64,000 nt of DNA from Hyphomicrobiaceae bacterium (GCA_022844275.1 JALHMB010000006.1:277001-341000); one strand, 5' to 3'. Counted from the stretch's first letter, positions 44,594-53,440 are shown. Program-made: numbers and translations. Notes: a model not told the origin generated them from the letters alone.

Positions 44594-44611
44594 GGGGGCC
44601 GGATGGCCCCC
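44594..44611 (-). terminator. GC hairpin at the end of the second TRAP operon
   Basis: GGGGGCC (44594-44600) pairs with GGCCCCC (44605-44611) around a 4-nt loop, just after the dctM stop. Minus-strand transcripts leaving it read TCTCCATTTTG, a weak T-run. It may end the TRAP transcript before ccmA. Confidence 0.5.
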
Positions 44612-44619
44612 TACCGCCC

Positions 44620-46002
44620 TCAGTCGATGAAGCCCCATCGTCGGGGAAGATAGAAGACCAGCTCAGGATTATAGAGACAAAACGCCAGCGCCAAGATCTG
44701 AAGCATGACAAACGGAATGATGCCGCGGTAGATGTCGCCCATGGTGATCGACGGCGGCACGGTGCCCTTCATGTAGAACAGAGCAAAGCCGAACGGTGGC
44801 GTCAGGAAGGCGGTTTGCATATTGACCGCCAGCAGGATGGCGAACCACAACAGGACGAGCTGCGGGCCATCCACGAACCCGACGAACGACGCCTTGGCGA
44901 GTATGGGCGAGAAGATCGGCAGCACGATCAGGCAGATTTCCAACCAATCGAAGAAGAAGCCCATAAGGAACACCAGCACCATCGTGAAGATGAGAACTTC
45001 CCACCCCGTATTGATGCCGGCCAGCTTCAGGATGTCGACCACGACCTCGTCGCCGCCGAGCGCGCGGAAGACGTAGGAAAACAATGTCGCGCCGAAGATG
45101 ATGAAGAATACGAGCGCGTTGGTAAGCGCCGCACTCTCAATGATCTCCAACATCATTTTCATGTTGAGGCGCCCGCTGTGCCACGCGAGCAGCAAGGCAC
45201 CCGCAGAACCGACGCCCGCCGCTTCGGTCGGTGTTGCCCATCCTCCGAAGATCGAGCCCAGCACCAGCACGATGAGGAACGCCGGCGGCGCAAAGCTCCA
45301 GACCACCATCTTAAGCAGCTCACCGGTATTCTGAGGCCCCTCGAGGGCACTGAGCGGCGGCGCCAGATGGGGCCGCATAAACGCAAGGATCATGATGTAG
45401 ACGACATAGGTGCCCGACATGACGAGACCGGGAATGATGGCCGCGGCGAACAACGTACCGACTGGGATCTGCATCAGGTCACCCATGATCACGAGCATGA
45501 TCGAGGGCGGAATCAGTATCCCGAGCGTGCCAGATGCGGCGATCGCACCGACCGAAAGCCGCTTATCGTACCCGCGCTCCAGCATCACCGGCAACGCGAT
45601 GAGCGTCAGCATGACTACCGAGGCACCGACAATACCCGTCGTCGCCGCCATGATCGTGCCGAGGATCACGACCGAGAGCGCCAACCCACCGGGAATGCCG
45701 CGCAGCAGGACCTGCAGGCAGTGCAGCAGCGTTTCGGCAACGCCGCTTTTTTCAAGAATGGTTCCCATGAGAATGAACATGGGAACGGCCACCAGCACCT
45801 GATTTTCCACCGCCTGCCCGTAGACCCGCGGCAGCAGGTTGGCGAACTGGACCATTTGGAAGACGCCGAAGTAGACGCCGATGAACCCAAAGATGATGCC
45901 GATCGCGCCGAGAACGAACGCGACTGGATAGCCGATGAACATAATGAACGTCAGCACGAGGAACATGAAGATCGCGAGGTGGTCGATCATCCAATCGATC
46001 AT
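44620..46002 (-). CDS. dctM: TRAP transporter large permease subunit (chloroaromatic/mannitol type)
   Basis: A 460-residue DctM-family membrane subunit with about 13 helices. Motifs: AATTGIVGASVVMLTLIALP, GTLGILIPPSIMLVIMGD and GGWATPTEAAGVGSAGALLL. The longer length and the sequence type match the COG4664 group (FcbT3, TakM) rather than classic C4-dicarboxylate DctM. It has an excellent Shine-Dalgarno (GAGGAGG) and lies 12 bp after the dctQ stop. Confidence 0.9.
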   Translation of the reverse strand: MIDWMIDHLAIFMFLVLTFIMFIGYPVAFVLGAIGIIFGFIGVYFGVFQMVQFANLLPRVYGQAVENQVLVAVPMFILMGTILEKSGVAETLLHCLQVLLRGIPGGLALSVVILGTIMAATTGIVGASVVMLTLIALPVMLERGYDKRLSVGAIAASGTLGILIPPSIMLVIMGDLMQIPVGTLFAAAIIPGLVMSGTYVVYIMILAFMRPHLAPPLSALEGPQNTGELLKMVVWSFAPPAFLIVLVLGSIFGGWATPTEAAGVGSAGALLLAWHSGRLNMKMMLEIIESAALTNALVFFIIFGATLFSYVFRALGGDEVVVDILKLAGINTGWEVLIFTMVLVFLMGFFFDWLEICLIVLPIFSPILAKASFVGFVDGPQLVLLWFAILLAVNMQTAFLTPPFGFALFYMKGTVPPSITMGDIYRGIIPFVMLQILALAFCLYNPELVFYLPRRWGFID

Positions 46003-46014
46003 GGATCGTCCTCC

Positions 46015-46593
46015 TCAATGTGCCGCGGCGGGGCGCTGTGGCATCGCCCGCTCGGAAACATCGGGATCACCGAACAAGAAAACGATCCGGCGGATGGCCA
46101 CTGAAATCACCGCGAGCAACACGCTCGCGAAGCCGAAAAAGAGAAACGCCTTGATGACCCACCGCAAAGGGAGGCCGTTGGGCGCGGAAGATGATTCGCC
46201 CTGAAAGTATGATGTGAGAAAGAAGCTATAGGCGTATGGCAGCGCGACCAGCAAATATGGCGCTGCAAAGATCAAGCAGCCAATCAGCTCGAGCCATGCC
46301 GTCTTTCTTTCGGACAAGCCCGCCGTAAAGACGTCAATGCGGACGTGGGCATTGCGCACGTATGCGTAACCGATCCAGGTCAGAAACAGCATGCCGTGGA
46401 GATGCCACTCTATCTCCTGGAGACGCGTCGAGCCGAAATCGATCCCGAAAATACTGAGCTGATAGCCGATCTTTCGTGTGACGACGTCGAAGACGATCAC
46501 CGCCACAAGCGCGAAGAAGCCCCAACCGAATGTGAAGGCCACCGCCCTCAGCACGCGGTCGATCATGTTGCTGATTTCCAAGAGAGCACGCAA
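46015..46593 (-). CDS. dctQ: TRAP transporter small permease subunit (chloroaromatic/mannitol type)
   Basis: A 192-residue four-helix protein of the FcbT2/TakQ group. HVRIDVFTAGLSERKTAWLE is the conserved loop. It starts at a TTG at 46593, chosen because GGAGG lies 5 nt upstream; the next ATG at 46566 has no Shine-Dalgarno. It is followed directly by dctM. A strong 13-bp hairpin (46750-46778) lies between dctP and this gene. Confidence 0.86.
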   Translation of the reverse strand: MRALLEISNMIDRVLRAVAFTFGWGFFALVAVIVFDVVTRKIGYQLSIFGIDFGSTRLQEIEWHLHGMLFLTWIGYAYVRNAHVRIDVFTAGLSERKTAWLELIGCLIFAAPYLLVALPYAYSFFLTSYFQGESSSAPNGLPLRWVIKAFLFFGFASVLLAVISVAIRRIVFLFGDPDVSERAMPQRPAAAH

Positions 46594-46749
46594 TTCAACC
46601 TCCGTCGGCAGCAGCCGAGTGCGCGCGGCGATTTTGGAGGGCAGTCAGATACCCACGCCGCTCTGAGCCAAGATTTGGATTGATCGCCAACGGATAAGCC
46701 GCTCACCGAGCCGTGGCAGCGGGGCAGAGCCCGCTCTCCCAAGTGGTCA

Positions 46750-46778
46750 GGACGGCAGCCGCGCTGCGGCTGCCGTCC
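46750..46778 (-). promoter_or_regulatory. Perfect 13-bp hairpin in the dctP-dctQ gap
   Basis: GGACGGCAGCCGC (46750-46762) pairs exactly with GCGGCTGCCGTCC (46766-46778), leaving a 3-nt loop, 6 bp after the dctP stop on the minus strand. No T-run follows, so it is more likely an mRNA 3'-end stabiliser or partial block than a full terminator. It sits at the same place as the hairpin in the first TRAP operon (8685-8707). Confidence 0.75.
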
Positions 46779-46784
46779 CCGCGA

Positions 46785-47831
46785 CTATTTCAGATAACCG
46801 TGATCCTTCCAGATCTTGTAGTCGGCGCGGAACTTCTGGAAGTGGTCCCAGACCTTCTTGAAATCCGGGCTCTTGTCGGATTGCTCTTTGGCAACCTCGA
46901 GCCATTTCGCTTGGAAAGCGTCGAGGAAGGTCTTGTCCCAGAACTTGATCTGGACCCCGTGCTTTTCAGTCAGTTCCTTCATGGCGGAGAACTGGCGGAA
47001 CTCGCCTTCAGCCAGCTGATTGAGCATCTGAGCATCGCAGGACGACTTGACGATCGCCTTCTGCGTGGCCGAGAACTCGGCCCACTTGCTCTCTGAGACG
47101 AACAGATGCGAGAGCGTCGCCATCTGGTGCCAGCCGGGGAAGTAGTAGAACTTGGCGACCTGATGGAAGCCGAGCGTGAGATCCATGGCGGGCATGGAGA
47201 ACTCGGTCGCATCGATGGTTCCGAGTTGCAGCGCCTGGAATATCTCGCCGGCCTGGAGTAGCTGCGTTGCAACGCCGAGCTTCTGCATGACATTGGCGCC
47301 GAGACCGAAGAACCGCATCTTCAGGCCCTTGAGATCATCGAGGGTCTTGATCTCCTTGCGGAACCATCCGGACGCTTCGGGCGGGATCAGGCCGCAGTTT
47401 ATGATGACGATCTTGTGCGGCTTGTACATCTCCTCCATCAACTGCTCGCCGCCGCCGAAGCGCATCCAGGCCATGTATTCGCCGGCCTCGGGACCAAACG
47501 GCACGGTCGAGAAGATGGCGAATGCGATGTTCTTGCCGGTGAAGAAACCAGACACGGTCCATGCCATATCCAATGAGCCATTGGATACGGCGTCGAAGTA
47601 CTGACCGGCCGGAACCAATGCTCCTGGCTCAAATAGCTTCACATCGATGGAGCCGCCCGACATGCTGCGCATCATGTCGACGGTGCGTTGCTGGGCAGGC
47701 CCTAGGATGGCGGTCGATGAGGGGAACGCGCCTCCCATCTGCACACGCACGCGTTTGTCTTGAGCCTCGACGGCAGTCGTGCCGAGAACGGCCACGGACA
47801 GAGCCGCAGCCAGCCACTTCGTGACTTTCAT
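46785..47831 (-). CDS. dctP: TRAP transporter substrate-binding protein (keto-acid/lactate-like, TakP/FcbT1 type)
   Basis: A 348-residue periplasmic receptor. Start at the ATG 47831 (GGGAGG 6 nt upstream). Signal peptide MKVTKWLAAALSVAVLGTTA, cut near VEAQD. IDATEFSMPAMDLTLGFHQV and KFYYFPGWHQ are typical of the TakP/FcbT1 group, whose members bind alpha-keto acids, lactate or chloroaromatic acids. It is the first gene of the dctPQM unit. The keto-acid ligand is an inference from the family. Confidence 0.9.
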   Translation of the reverse strand: MKVTKWLAAALSVAVLGTTAVEAQDKRVRVQMGGAFPSSTAILGPAQQRTVDMMRSMSGGSIDVKLFEPGALVPAGQYFDAVSNGSLDMAWTVSGFFTGKNIAFAIFSTVPFGPEAGEYMAWMRFGGGEQLMEEMYKPHKIVIINCGLIPPEASGWFRKEIKTLDDLKGLKMRFFGLGANVMQKLGVATQLLQAGEIFQALQLGTIDATEFSMPAMDLTLGFHQVAKFYYFPGWHQMATLSHLFVSESKWAEFSATQKAIVKSSCDAQMLNQLAEGEFRQFSAMKELTEKHGVQIKFWDKTFLDAFQAKWLEVAKEQSDKSPDFKKVWDHFQKFRADYKIWKDHGYLK

Positions 47832-48052
47832 TGAGAACCTCCCTTTTGACACTTCTTAGTTTCTTAGCCGGGGTGCGGATTGTTTAACGGACCGCATTTC
47901 CCGGAATGGTTCGGACAGCGCGCGTGAAGCGTCATTCTATGATGTCGTCTTCCCGCGTCCGGCAGAACGTGGCACGCAGCGCGAAAGTTGTCAAAAGGGG
48001 AAAGAGCTGAAACCCTTGCCCATTCAATATCCCATACCGGATAACACCGCCT

Positions 48053-49228
48053 TCACGCTGTCTCGTTGAAGATCTCGCGGCCGATGAGCATACGGCGGAT
48101 CTCGCTCGTGCCAGCGCCGATCTCGTAGAGCTTGGCGTCGCGCAGCAGGCGACCGGTCGGCGACTCGTTAATATAGCCCGTGCCGCCGAGAAGCTGGATG
48201 GCATCGAGGGCAATCTTGGTCGCACGCTCGGCCGCGAAAAGGATTGCGCCGGCCGCATCCTTGCGCGTCGTCTGTCCGCGGTCGCACGCCTTGGCAACGG
48301 CGTACACATAGGCGCGCGCCGCGTTCATCTCGGTGTACATATCGGCGACCTTGCCTTGCACGAGCTGGAAAGTGCCGATTGGCGCCCCAAACTGCTTGCG
48401 CTCGTGAATGTACGGCAGCACCACATCCATGGCCGCCTGCATGATGCCGATCGGCCCACCAGCGAGCACTGAACGCTCGTAGTCGAGCCCGCTCATGAGC
48501 ACGTTCACACCCTTACCGATGCCGCCGAGCACGTTTTCCGCCGGGATCTCGCAATCCTCGAACACGAGCTCGCCAGTGGAGGAGCCGCGCATGCCGAGCT
48601 TGTCGAGCTTCTGCGCCACCTTGAAGCCCGGCGTATTGGTCTCGACGAGGAAAGCCGTGATGCCGCGCGGGCCGGCAGCCGGATCGGTCTTGGCGTAGAC
48701 GACAATGACCTGCGCGTCCGGCGAATTGGTGATCCACATCTTCGTGCCGTTGAGGATGTAGCGGTCGCCCTTCTTCTCGGCGCGGAGCTGCATCGAGACG
48801 ACGTCGGAGCCGGCACCTGCCTCGCTCATGGCGAGCGAGCCGACATGCTCACCCGAGATGAGCTTCGGAAGATACTTCCGCTTCTGTACTTCCGAGCCAT
48901 TGCGACTGATCTGGTTCACGCAGAGATTGGAGTGTGCGCCGTAGGAAAGGCCGACCGAAGCCGATCCGCGCGAGACCTCCTCCATTGCGACGACGTGCTC
49001 GAGATAGCCGAGGCCGGAACCGCCGAATTCCTCATCGACCGTGATGCCGTGAAGCCCGAGCGCGCCCATGCGCGGCCACAGCTCGCGGGGGAAGCGGTCC
49101 GTGCGGTCGATCTCGGCCGCAATGGGCGCGATCTCGTCGGCGGTGAACGAGCGGACTGTGTCGCGAAGCTGATCCGCCGTCTCGCCGAGGTCGAAGTCGA
49201 GCGTCGGGTACTGGTTGGAGATCGACAT
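48053..49228 (-). CDS. ivd: Isovaleryl-CoA dehydrogenase
   Basis: A 391-residue FAD flavoprotein oxidising isovaleryl-CoA to 3-methylcrotonyl-CoA in leucine breakdown, passing electrons to [23 protein letters not shown] and [18 protein letters not shown] surround the flavin. The catalytic glutamate sits in [20 protein letters not shown], the position specific to isovaleryl-CoA dehydrogenases. [20 protein letters not shown] is standard. ATG at 49228 with GAGG 8 nt upstream. The rest of the liu pathway is not adjacent. Confidence 0.9.
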   Translation of the reverse strand: MSISNQYPTLDFDLGETADQLRDTVRSFTADEIAPIAAEIDRTDRFPRELWPRMGALGLHGITVDEEFGGSGLGYLEHVVAMEEVSRGSASVGLSYGAHSNLCVNQISRNGSEVQKRKYLPKLISGEHVGSLAMSEAGAGSDVVSMQLRAEKKGDRYILNGTKMWITNSPDAQVIVVYAKTDPAAGPRGITAFLVETNTPGFKVAQKLDKLGMRGSSTGELVFEDCEIPAENVLGGIGKGVNVLMSGLDYERSVLAGGPIGIMQAAMDVVLPYIHERKQFGAPIGTFQLVQGKVADMYTEMNAARAYVYAVAKACDRGQTTRKDAAGAILFAAERATKIALDAIQLLGGTGYINESPTGRLLRDAKLYEIGAGTSEIRRMLIGREIFNETA

Positions 49229-49515
49229 GATAGGCCTCGTGATGGCTTGGAGCCGGAAGCAATGCGCGGCGCCGCTCAATGTCGGTATCCGGGCACGGCG
49301 GTCAGCGCAAGCGGGCGGCAGCTCGGCGGACAGAACTATGCAAGAGCGCACGGCCTGCTGCGGCGCAGCGCCCAGTCACCGCGCAAATCGGCAACACACC
49401 CGCGGATAGTGTTGATTGGAGAATAATTCACCCTGGACGCGTGGAAACGCGGTTTTGCATAGTCCGCACCTGCACTTGCGTCCCGACCGCCATCACAGAT
49501 CTCCAGGAGCCCCGA

Positions 49516-50367
49516 ATGATCAGGCTTTCGCTGTCCGCCATGGTGCTCGGACTCGGCATTGCCCTCGGAAGCCTGATCGCGTCACTGCCATTGTCGGCGC
49601 AGCCCGCGTCGGAGGCAGCCGAGACGGCATTCTGGGATAGCGTGAAGGACTCGCGCGATCCGGCGGAGGTCCGCGCCTACCTCGAGAAGTTCCCCAACGG
49701 TCTGTTCGCGCCGCTGGCCAAGATCCGGATCAGAAATCTGGAGGCGGCCAAGTCCCCCGCACCGGCGCCGAGCACGGCGTCGAGTACGCCGCCGAGTGCA
49801 CCGCCGCAGCCGCCAGCTTCGGCGCCGGCGCTAACGAGCGAATCGGTGATCCGCGAGGTTCAGGACCGCCTGTTTAATCTCAACTACCAGATCGCGACGC
49901 GCAACGGTCGCATGAATGACCAGACGCGCACCGCCATTCGCGAGTGGCAGGCGAATATAAAGCAGCCGGTGACGGGCGACATGGACATGGCGCAGCTCGC
50001 GCTGCTCCGTCGTGCGATCCTTCCGACCACATGGGGCGCGATCGCGTACTACTCAAAGGGAGCGACGGCGACGATATGGAACCGCCCGACGCGCGAGATC
50101 GCTGAAAAGGAAGCTCTGGCGGCATGCCGCAAGAATGCCGGGGCCACGTGCAATGTGCTGAGTGTCGCGAACAAGATCTGCGGCGCGCTCGGCTTCTACA
50201 ATGCCGTCATTAGTGGCCGCCAGCACTGGGGCGCCTATGCGTCGGTCCGCCCGACACTGGGTCAGGCGACGGAGTCCGCTTTGCAAGAATGCCGAAAGCA
50301 CGCCCGCCAGCCGAATGCCTGCGGCGTGCGCACGACCGTATGTGCGGACGGGAGCCATCAGCGATAG
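49516..50367 (+). CDS. Exported peptidoglycan-binding and DUF4189 protein
   Basis: A 283-residue exported protein. Signal peptide MIRLSLSAMVLGLGIALGSL, cut near SAQPA. Residues about 30-75 are a short helical repeat (FWDSVKDSRDPAEVRAYLEK). A Pro/Ser-rich linker follows, then a PG_binding_1-like domain (VIREVQDRLFNLNYQIATRN) and a C-terminal DUF4189 domain (WGAIAYYSKGATATIWNRPT) with conserved cysteines. AGGAG precedes the ATG. Probably bound to the cell wall; no catalytic motif. Confidence 0.82.
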   Translation: MIRLSLSAMVLGLGIALGSLIASLPLSAQPASEAAETAFWDSVKDSRDPAEVRAYLEKFPNGLFAPLAKIRIRNLEAAKSPAPAPSTASSTPPSAPPQPPASAPALTSESVIREVQDRLFNLNYQIATRNGRMNDQTRTAIREWQANIKQPVTGDMDMAQLALLRRAILPTTWGAIAYYSKGATATIWNRPTREIAEKEALAACRKNAGATCNVLSVANKICGALGFYNAVISGRQHWGAYASVRPTLGQATESALQECRKHARQPNACGVRTTVCADGSHQR

Positions 50368-50395
50368 CTCCCGCTCGACAGTATCGGTGCGTGCG

Positions 50396-50644
50396 TCAGG
50401 CCACGCGTTTCATCGGGTGGGCGCACAGGGCATCTGCGATGATCTCGACAGCGCGGCCCCAATCGAGGACGCCTTCTGCCTTGACGCCGAATGCGGCGAC
50501 GGCATCCGTTGGGCTGCCGCCGTCGCGGAACACGCGCGCGCAGGCCTGGCGGGCATAGCCGACCGACTGGTGCCAGTGCGCAGGGTTCACGCTGCGCGGG
50601 GCGCGGGCGGAGAGATCGGCGTTGGTCGTGACGGTCATCGTCAT
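50396..50644 (-). CDS. Small hypothetical protein
   Basis: An 82-residue soluble protein: MTMTVTTNADLSARAPRSVN, then PAHWHQSVGYARQACARVFR and DGGSPTDAVAAFGVKAEG. A good Shine-Dalgarno (CGGAGG, 8 nt upstream) fixes the ATG at 50644; the longer open frame to 50791 lacks one. The helical middle looks like a conserved small family, but I cannot name it. Convergent with the DUF4189 gene. Confidence 0.7.
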   Translation of the reverse strand: MTMTVTTNADLSARAPRSVNPAHWHQSVGYARQACARVFRDGGSPTDAVAAFGVKAEGVLDWGRAVEIIADALCAHPMKRVA

Positions 50645-50857
50645 GGCAGTGCCTCCGTAAGCAGGTGACCTCGTCATGAGGCCGGTTACTGAATGGCCCA
50701 ACGTCGCGGGCAGATACTCGTTGCCGCCCGGAATACGCGGGCTTGTGGAGAAATAAGAGGCCGGCGAGCACACCAGAGCCGTGCGACACAACGCACAACT
50801 TTGATACGCGCCGCGCTCATGGACCGCAGGGTCCGCGCTCCAGCGCGCTCGCCGGTA

Positions 50858-50894
50858 TTTTGGAGCCCTTGGGGGGGAGGACGGGGCTCCAAAA
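50858..50894. repeat. Perfect 11-bp inverted repeat
   Basis: TTTTGGAGCCC (50858-50868) and GGGCTCCAAAA (50884-50894) with a G-rich 15-nt loop. The A/T tracts are on the wrong sides for an intrinsic terminator. It might be a protein site or the stem of a structured RNA within the otherwise unexplained region. Confidence 0.55.
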
Positions 50895-51124
50895 GGAATT
50901 CAGTTGGGGGCAGAACGCGCGGGGCGGGGCAAACCCGTCTCACCACGCTTCGACTCGACGCTCGACATCACCGCACGAAACACTTCACCGATCGGACGCC
51001 ACTCGGTACTCGCAGCAGGACCGGGCTTGAGATCGGTAACTCGAAGACGCGTGGACACGACTGTACATCCTTCCCGGACAGTACCCTGCGGGACGAACGC
51101 GGAACTAAGCCAACAAGGCGGAGA

Positions 51125-51520
51125 CTAAGACAGAAGACGGGAACGCTGACGCAACGCTACTGGACGCAACTTCACTGGCGCCGGCACCTTCAAGGCGGCG
51201 AGCCGCGACGCAATACTGGTGAACAGCTCGTCACGTGCGACTCGCCTTGCCTTGAGGAGCGCGTTAGTGATGACGCTCTTAGGGGTGATCGGCCGACCTG
51301 GGGCGGTGGCCTTTGGCTGGACGCTACGCAACTGAGACGCAAACTCGGACGCAACACGACGCGACGCGACTGAACGCGAACTCGAACGCTTACTCTTGGG
51401 CGACTTCTGTACGCGGTCCGATACGCTGACCGAACTGGACTGCCCTGACGCAACGCTACGAACGAAAATCACCGAACTGGGCGCAACGCGGGGCTGGGAC
51501 GCAGACTTGAACTCACTCAC
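51125..51520 (-). CDS. Possible small basic protein (weak candidate)
   Basis: An open frame of 131 codons from a GTG at 51520, which has AAGGAG exactly 7 nt upstream; an ATG at 51526 lies too close to it. The protein is rich in Ser, Arg and Val (SKRSSSRSVASRRVASEFAS), with a helical-looking C-terminal half (VITNALLKARRVARDELFTS). Third codon positions are less GC-rich than in neighbouring genes, which argues either for recent arrival or against coding. The repeated GACGCAAC words on the other strand give the recurring Ser-Val-Ala units. I do not recognise a family. Confidence 0.35.
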   Translation of the reverse strand: MSEFKSASQPRVAPSSVIFVRSVASGQSSSVSVSDRVQKSPKSKRSSSRSVASRRVASEFASQLRSVQPKATAPGRPITPKSVITNALLKARRVARDELFTSIASRLAALKVPAPVKLRPVALRQRSRLLS

Positions 51521-51831
51521 ACCCATGCTCCTTCCGGCTCACTTACGCTTGACTGAGAACCGTGCTCGGCGAACAAGTGCACTTAACCGTTGTTTTGTGG
51601 CGACACCCGGACGCAAAATTGGTGAATCGGAGAAATCGCATTGACATCCATTCATCCTGTTTCGTTCTCCACAGGAAGGTGCCTTTCGGGGCCTTTTTCG
51701 GGGGTTTTCGAAGCCTCCCCCTGTGGAAAAGGCGGCCTCTGCAACGGTGCATACCCAATGGAAATTGGCGCTTGCAGCCTCGGCTATGCCGATTCGTGTC
51801 ACGAGCGCGGCTGCAATAGATCCTCCACGGC

Positions 51832-52614
51832 ATGAATCGACATAAATCCTCAGCTCAGCATCGCGCCTCGCCGCACCGCACGACCGACGATCAGGGGCCC
51901 GTGCGGCTCTATGGCATCCACGCCGTCGCGGCGGCGCTGGCCAACCCGGCGCGCGAGATCGGACGGCTCTTGCTGACGGACAATGCCGAGAATCGATTGG
52001 CGCCCGCGATCACGGCGCGCAAGGCGAGGCCACAGAAGGTGACGCCGCGCGACCTCGACCGCCTGCTCGGCGCCGATACCGTCCATCAGGGCGCGCTGCT
52101 CGAGACGGCCGATCTTGAAGAGCCAACGCTCGAGGATCTCGCAACCGCGTGCGTCGATCGAGGACCGCTGATCGTGCTCGATCAGGTCACCGACCCGCAC
52201 AACGTGGGTGCGATCCTCCGATCGGCGGCCGTGCTCGGGGCCGGGGGGCTCATCATGACGCGGCGGCACAGCCCACCGCTCTCGGGGGCACTTGCCAAGG
52301 CGGCCTCTGGCGGCCTCGAAGTTGTACCGGTCACCTTGGTCGGAAACCTCGCGCGCGCGCTCGAGGAGCTGGGCGAGCTCGGCGTGCGCCGCATCGGCCT
52401 CGATGGCGATGGCGACATTACGATTAACGCTGCCGACTTCACGGGGGCCGTCGCCCTGGTGCTCGGTGCCGAAGGCAAGGGTCTGCGCCGCCTCACGCGC
52501 GAGAGCTGCGATATTCTCGCGCGCGTCCCGGCAGCGGGCGGCTTCGCGTCGCTCAATGTCTCGAACGCAGCGGCCGTTGCGCTCTATGCCGCCGCCCGCG
52601 CGCGCTCTCCGTGA
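51832..52614 (+). CDS. rlmB: 23S rRNA (guanosine-2'-O-)-methyltransferase RlmB
   Basis: A 260-residue SpoU methyltransferase modifying G2251 of 23S rRNA. An N-terminal basic tail is followed by the substrate-binding domain (VRLYGIHAVAAALANPAREI). The SPOUT motifs are DPHNVGAILRSAAVLGA, ALVLGAEGKGLRRLTRE and VPAAGGFASLNVSNAAAVAL. No strong Shine-Dalgarno. In related genomes this gene often precedes tRNA genes and the secE-nusG region; here it is followed by a secreted hypothetical gene. Confidence 0.93.
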   Translation: MNRHKSSAQHRASPHRTTDDQGPVRLYGIHAVAAALANPAREIGRLLLTDNAENRLAPAITARKARPQKVTPRDLDRLLGADTVHQGALLETADLEEPTLEDLATACVDRGPLIVLDQVTDPHNVGAILRSAAVLGAGGLIMTRRHSPPLSGALAKAASGGLEVVPVTLVGNLARALEELGELGVRRIGLDGDGDITINAADFTGAVALVLGAEGKGLRRLTRESCDILARVPAAGGFASLNVSNAAAVALYAAARARSP

Positions 52615-52629
52615 AAGCGATTACGCGCA

Positions 52630-52649
52630 CTCTCTATATATATAGAGAG
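52630..52649. repeat. Perfect 20-bp AT-rich palindrome downstream of rlmB
   Basis: CTCTCTATAT followed directly by its complement ATATAGAGAG, 15 bp after the rlmB stop, in a GC-rich setting. It could extrude as a cruciform or act as a protein site. It lacks the T-run of an intrinsic terminator. Confidence 0.7.
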
Positions 52650-52761
52650 AGAGGACACTCCACGCTGTGCCGTTCGTGAACGCGCGAAAGAATTGGCACA
52701 GCCGCGGCAATCTGCAATGCCGAGCGGCGCCGTAACACTCTAGGAAAGCAGAGATTTTCGG

Positions 52762-53127
52762 CTACTTCTTAGGTGCCGGGCTCGCCGGAGGGGGAGCGCT
52801 TGGCGGTATGGAACCACCGCTGTCTGGTTTGCTGGGATCGTCGGGACCGTCGTAGTAGAGGAACCCATCCTCGATCGCCACGATGTCCTCGGCATCGACC
52901 TCGTACTCGTCCTCTTCTCCATCATCGAGACGGACGATGCATCCACTCATGCAAACCTTGTCGAGCACCTCCGACGGTCGGATCGTGTGCTCGGTCGAGG
53001 TCTCTCCTTCGGAGATGGTGACCTTGACGTCTTTGGTGTCGCGATTGGTGATGCTGGCGGCATCGGCAGCGATACTTGTGAAGAGCAGCGCTGCCGCGCC
53101 AGACATCGAGACGAGCCTCGAAGGCAT
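52762..53127 (-). CDS. Small exported hypothetical protein with acidic middle
   Basis: A 121-residue protein with a signal peptide (MPSRLVSMSGAAALLFTSIA, cut near ADA). The mature part ASITNRDTKDVKVTISEGET looks beta-rich. It has a cysteine pair (KVCMSGC), a strongly acidic stretch (RLDDGEEDEYEVDAEDIVAI) and a Pro-rich tail. CGGAG lies 9 nt upstream of the ATG. Of the type seen as small periplasmic proteins in Hyphomicrobiales; function unknown. Confidence 0.72.
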   Translation of the reverse strand: MPSRLVSMSGAAALLFTSIAADAASITNRDTKDVKVTISEGETSTEHTIRPSEVLDKVCMSGCIVRLDDGEEDEYEVDAEDIVAIEDGFLYYDGPDDPSKPDSGGSIPPSAPPPASPAPKK

Positions 53128-53165
53128 TCAATCATTCTCCGTTGCACAGGACAACGGAGACACTC

Positions 53166-53339
53166 TTACCGCTTTGCGGCTTTCTTCGCACGCTTCACGG
53201 CAGTCTTTCTTGCCTTCTTCGCCGGCTTCTTGGCCTTCTTCGCAGCGGTCTTCTTCGCTACCTTCTTCGCAGCGCTCTTCTTCTTCGCGCTCTTCGTGGC
53301 GACTTTTTTCGCCGCGACCTTCTTCGCTCTCATTGCCAT
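53166..53339 (-). CDS. Histone H1-like lysine/alanine-rich small protein
   Basis: A 57-residue protein, nearly all Lys, Ala, Arg, Val and Ser, in repeating AAKK-type units (MAMRAKKVAAKKVATKSAKK at the start, TAVKRAKKAAKR at the end). This matches the bacterial histone-H1-like tail proteins (HctB/AlgP-type repeats) that bind and compact DNA. AAGGA lies 8 nt before the first ATG. It is transcribed away from the LysR gene at 53498 and towards the secreted protein gene. The open frame is uninterrupted, and the repeat pattern with lysine codons makes it very unlikely to be chance. Confidence 0.78.
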   Translation of the reverse strand: MAMRAKKVAAKKVATKSAKKKSAAKKVAKKTAAKKAKKPAKKARKTAVKRAKKAAKR

Positions 53340-53440
53340 TGCAAGGGTCCTTTCCTGCTATTCATTTGTAGTGTGGTGCCGATGCATCATCTAATGTGTG
53401 CAATCCGTAGCCATCGCAAACGCAAAATTTCGCTGTCATC

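Larger units (their letters stand above)
50645..51831. other. 1.2-kb region without a convincing gene
   Basis: The sequence is less GC-rich and differently patterned from its surroundings. Between 51140 and 51500 the word GACGCAAC and close variants recur many times on the plus strand (for example near 51150, 51165, 51350, 51450). Plus-strand open frames here have no Shine-Dalgarno and arginine-rich junk-like composition. One minus-strand candidate (51125-51520) is listed apart. Around 51668-51727 there is a TCCACAGG/CCTGTGGA inverted pair 44 bp apart. No tRNA, RNase P RNA or tmRNA signature is recognisable. Confidence 0.5.

Noticed and set aside
44587-46104. A 505-codon plus-strand open frame
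   Set aside because: It is antisense to dctM, with His/Asp/Arg-rich composition and no recognisable family.
50693-51373. A 226-codon plus-strand open frame in the 1.2-kb gap
   Set aside because: No Shine-Dalgarno, arginine/threonine-rich junk-like composition, and it overlaps the better-supported minus-strand candidate.
51668-51727. TCCACAGG/CCTGTGGA pair as DnaA-type sites or an origin
   Set aside because: The sites are off consensus, there are only two, and they could equally be part of an RNA stem.
50645-52761. tRNA genes expected near rlmB
   Set aside because: No T-loop GTTCGAATC-like motif or cloverleaf arms could be found around rlmB.
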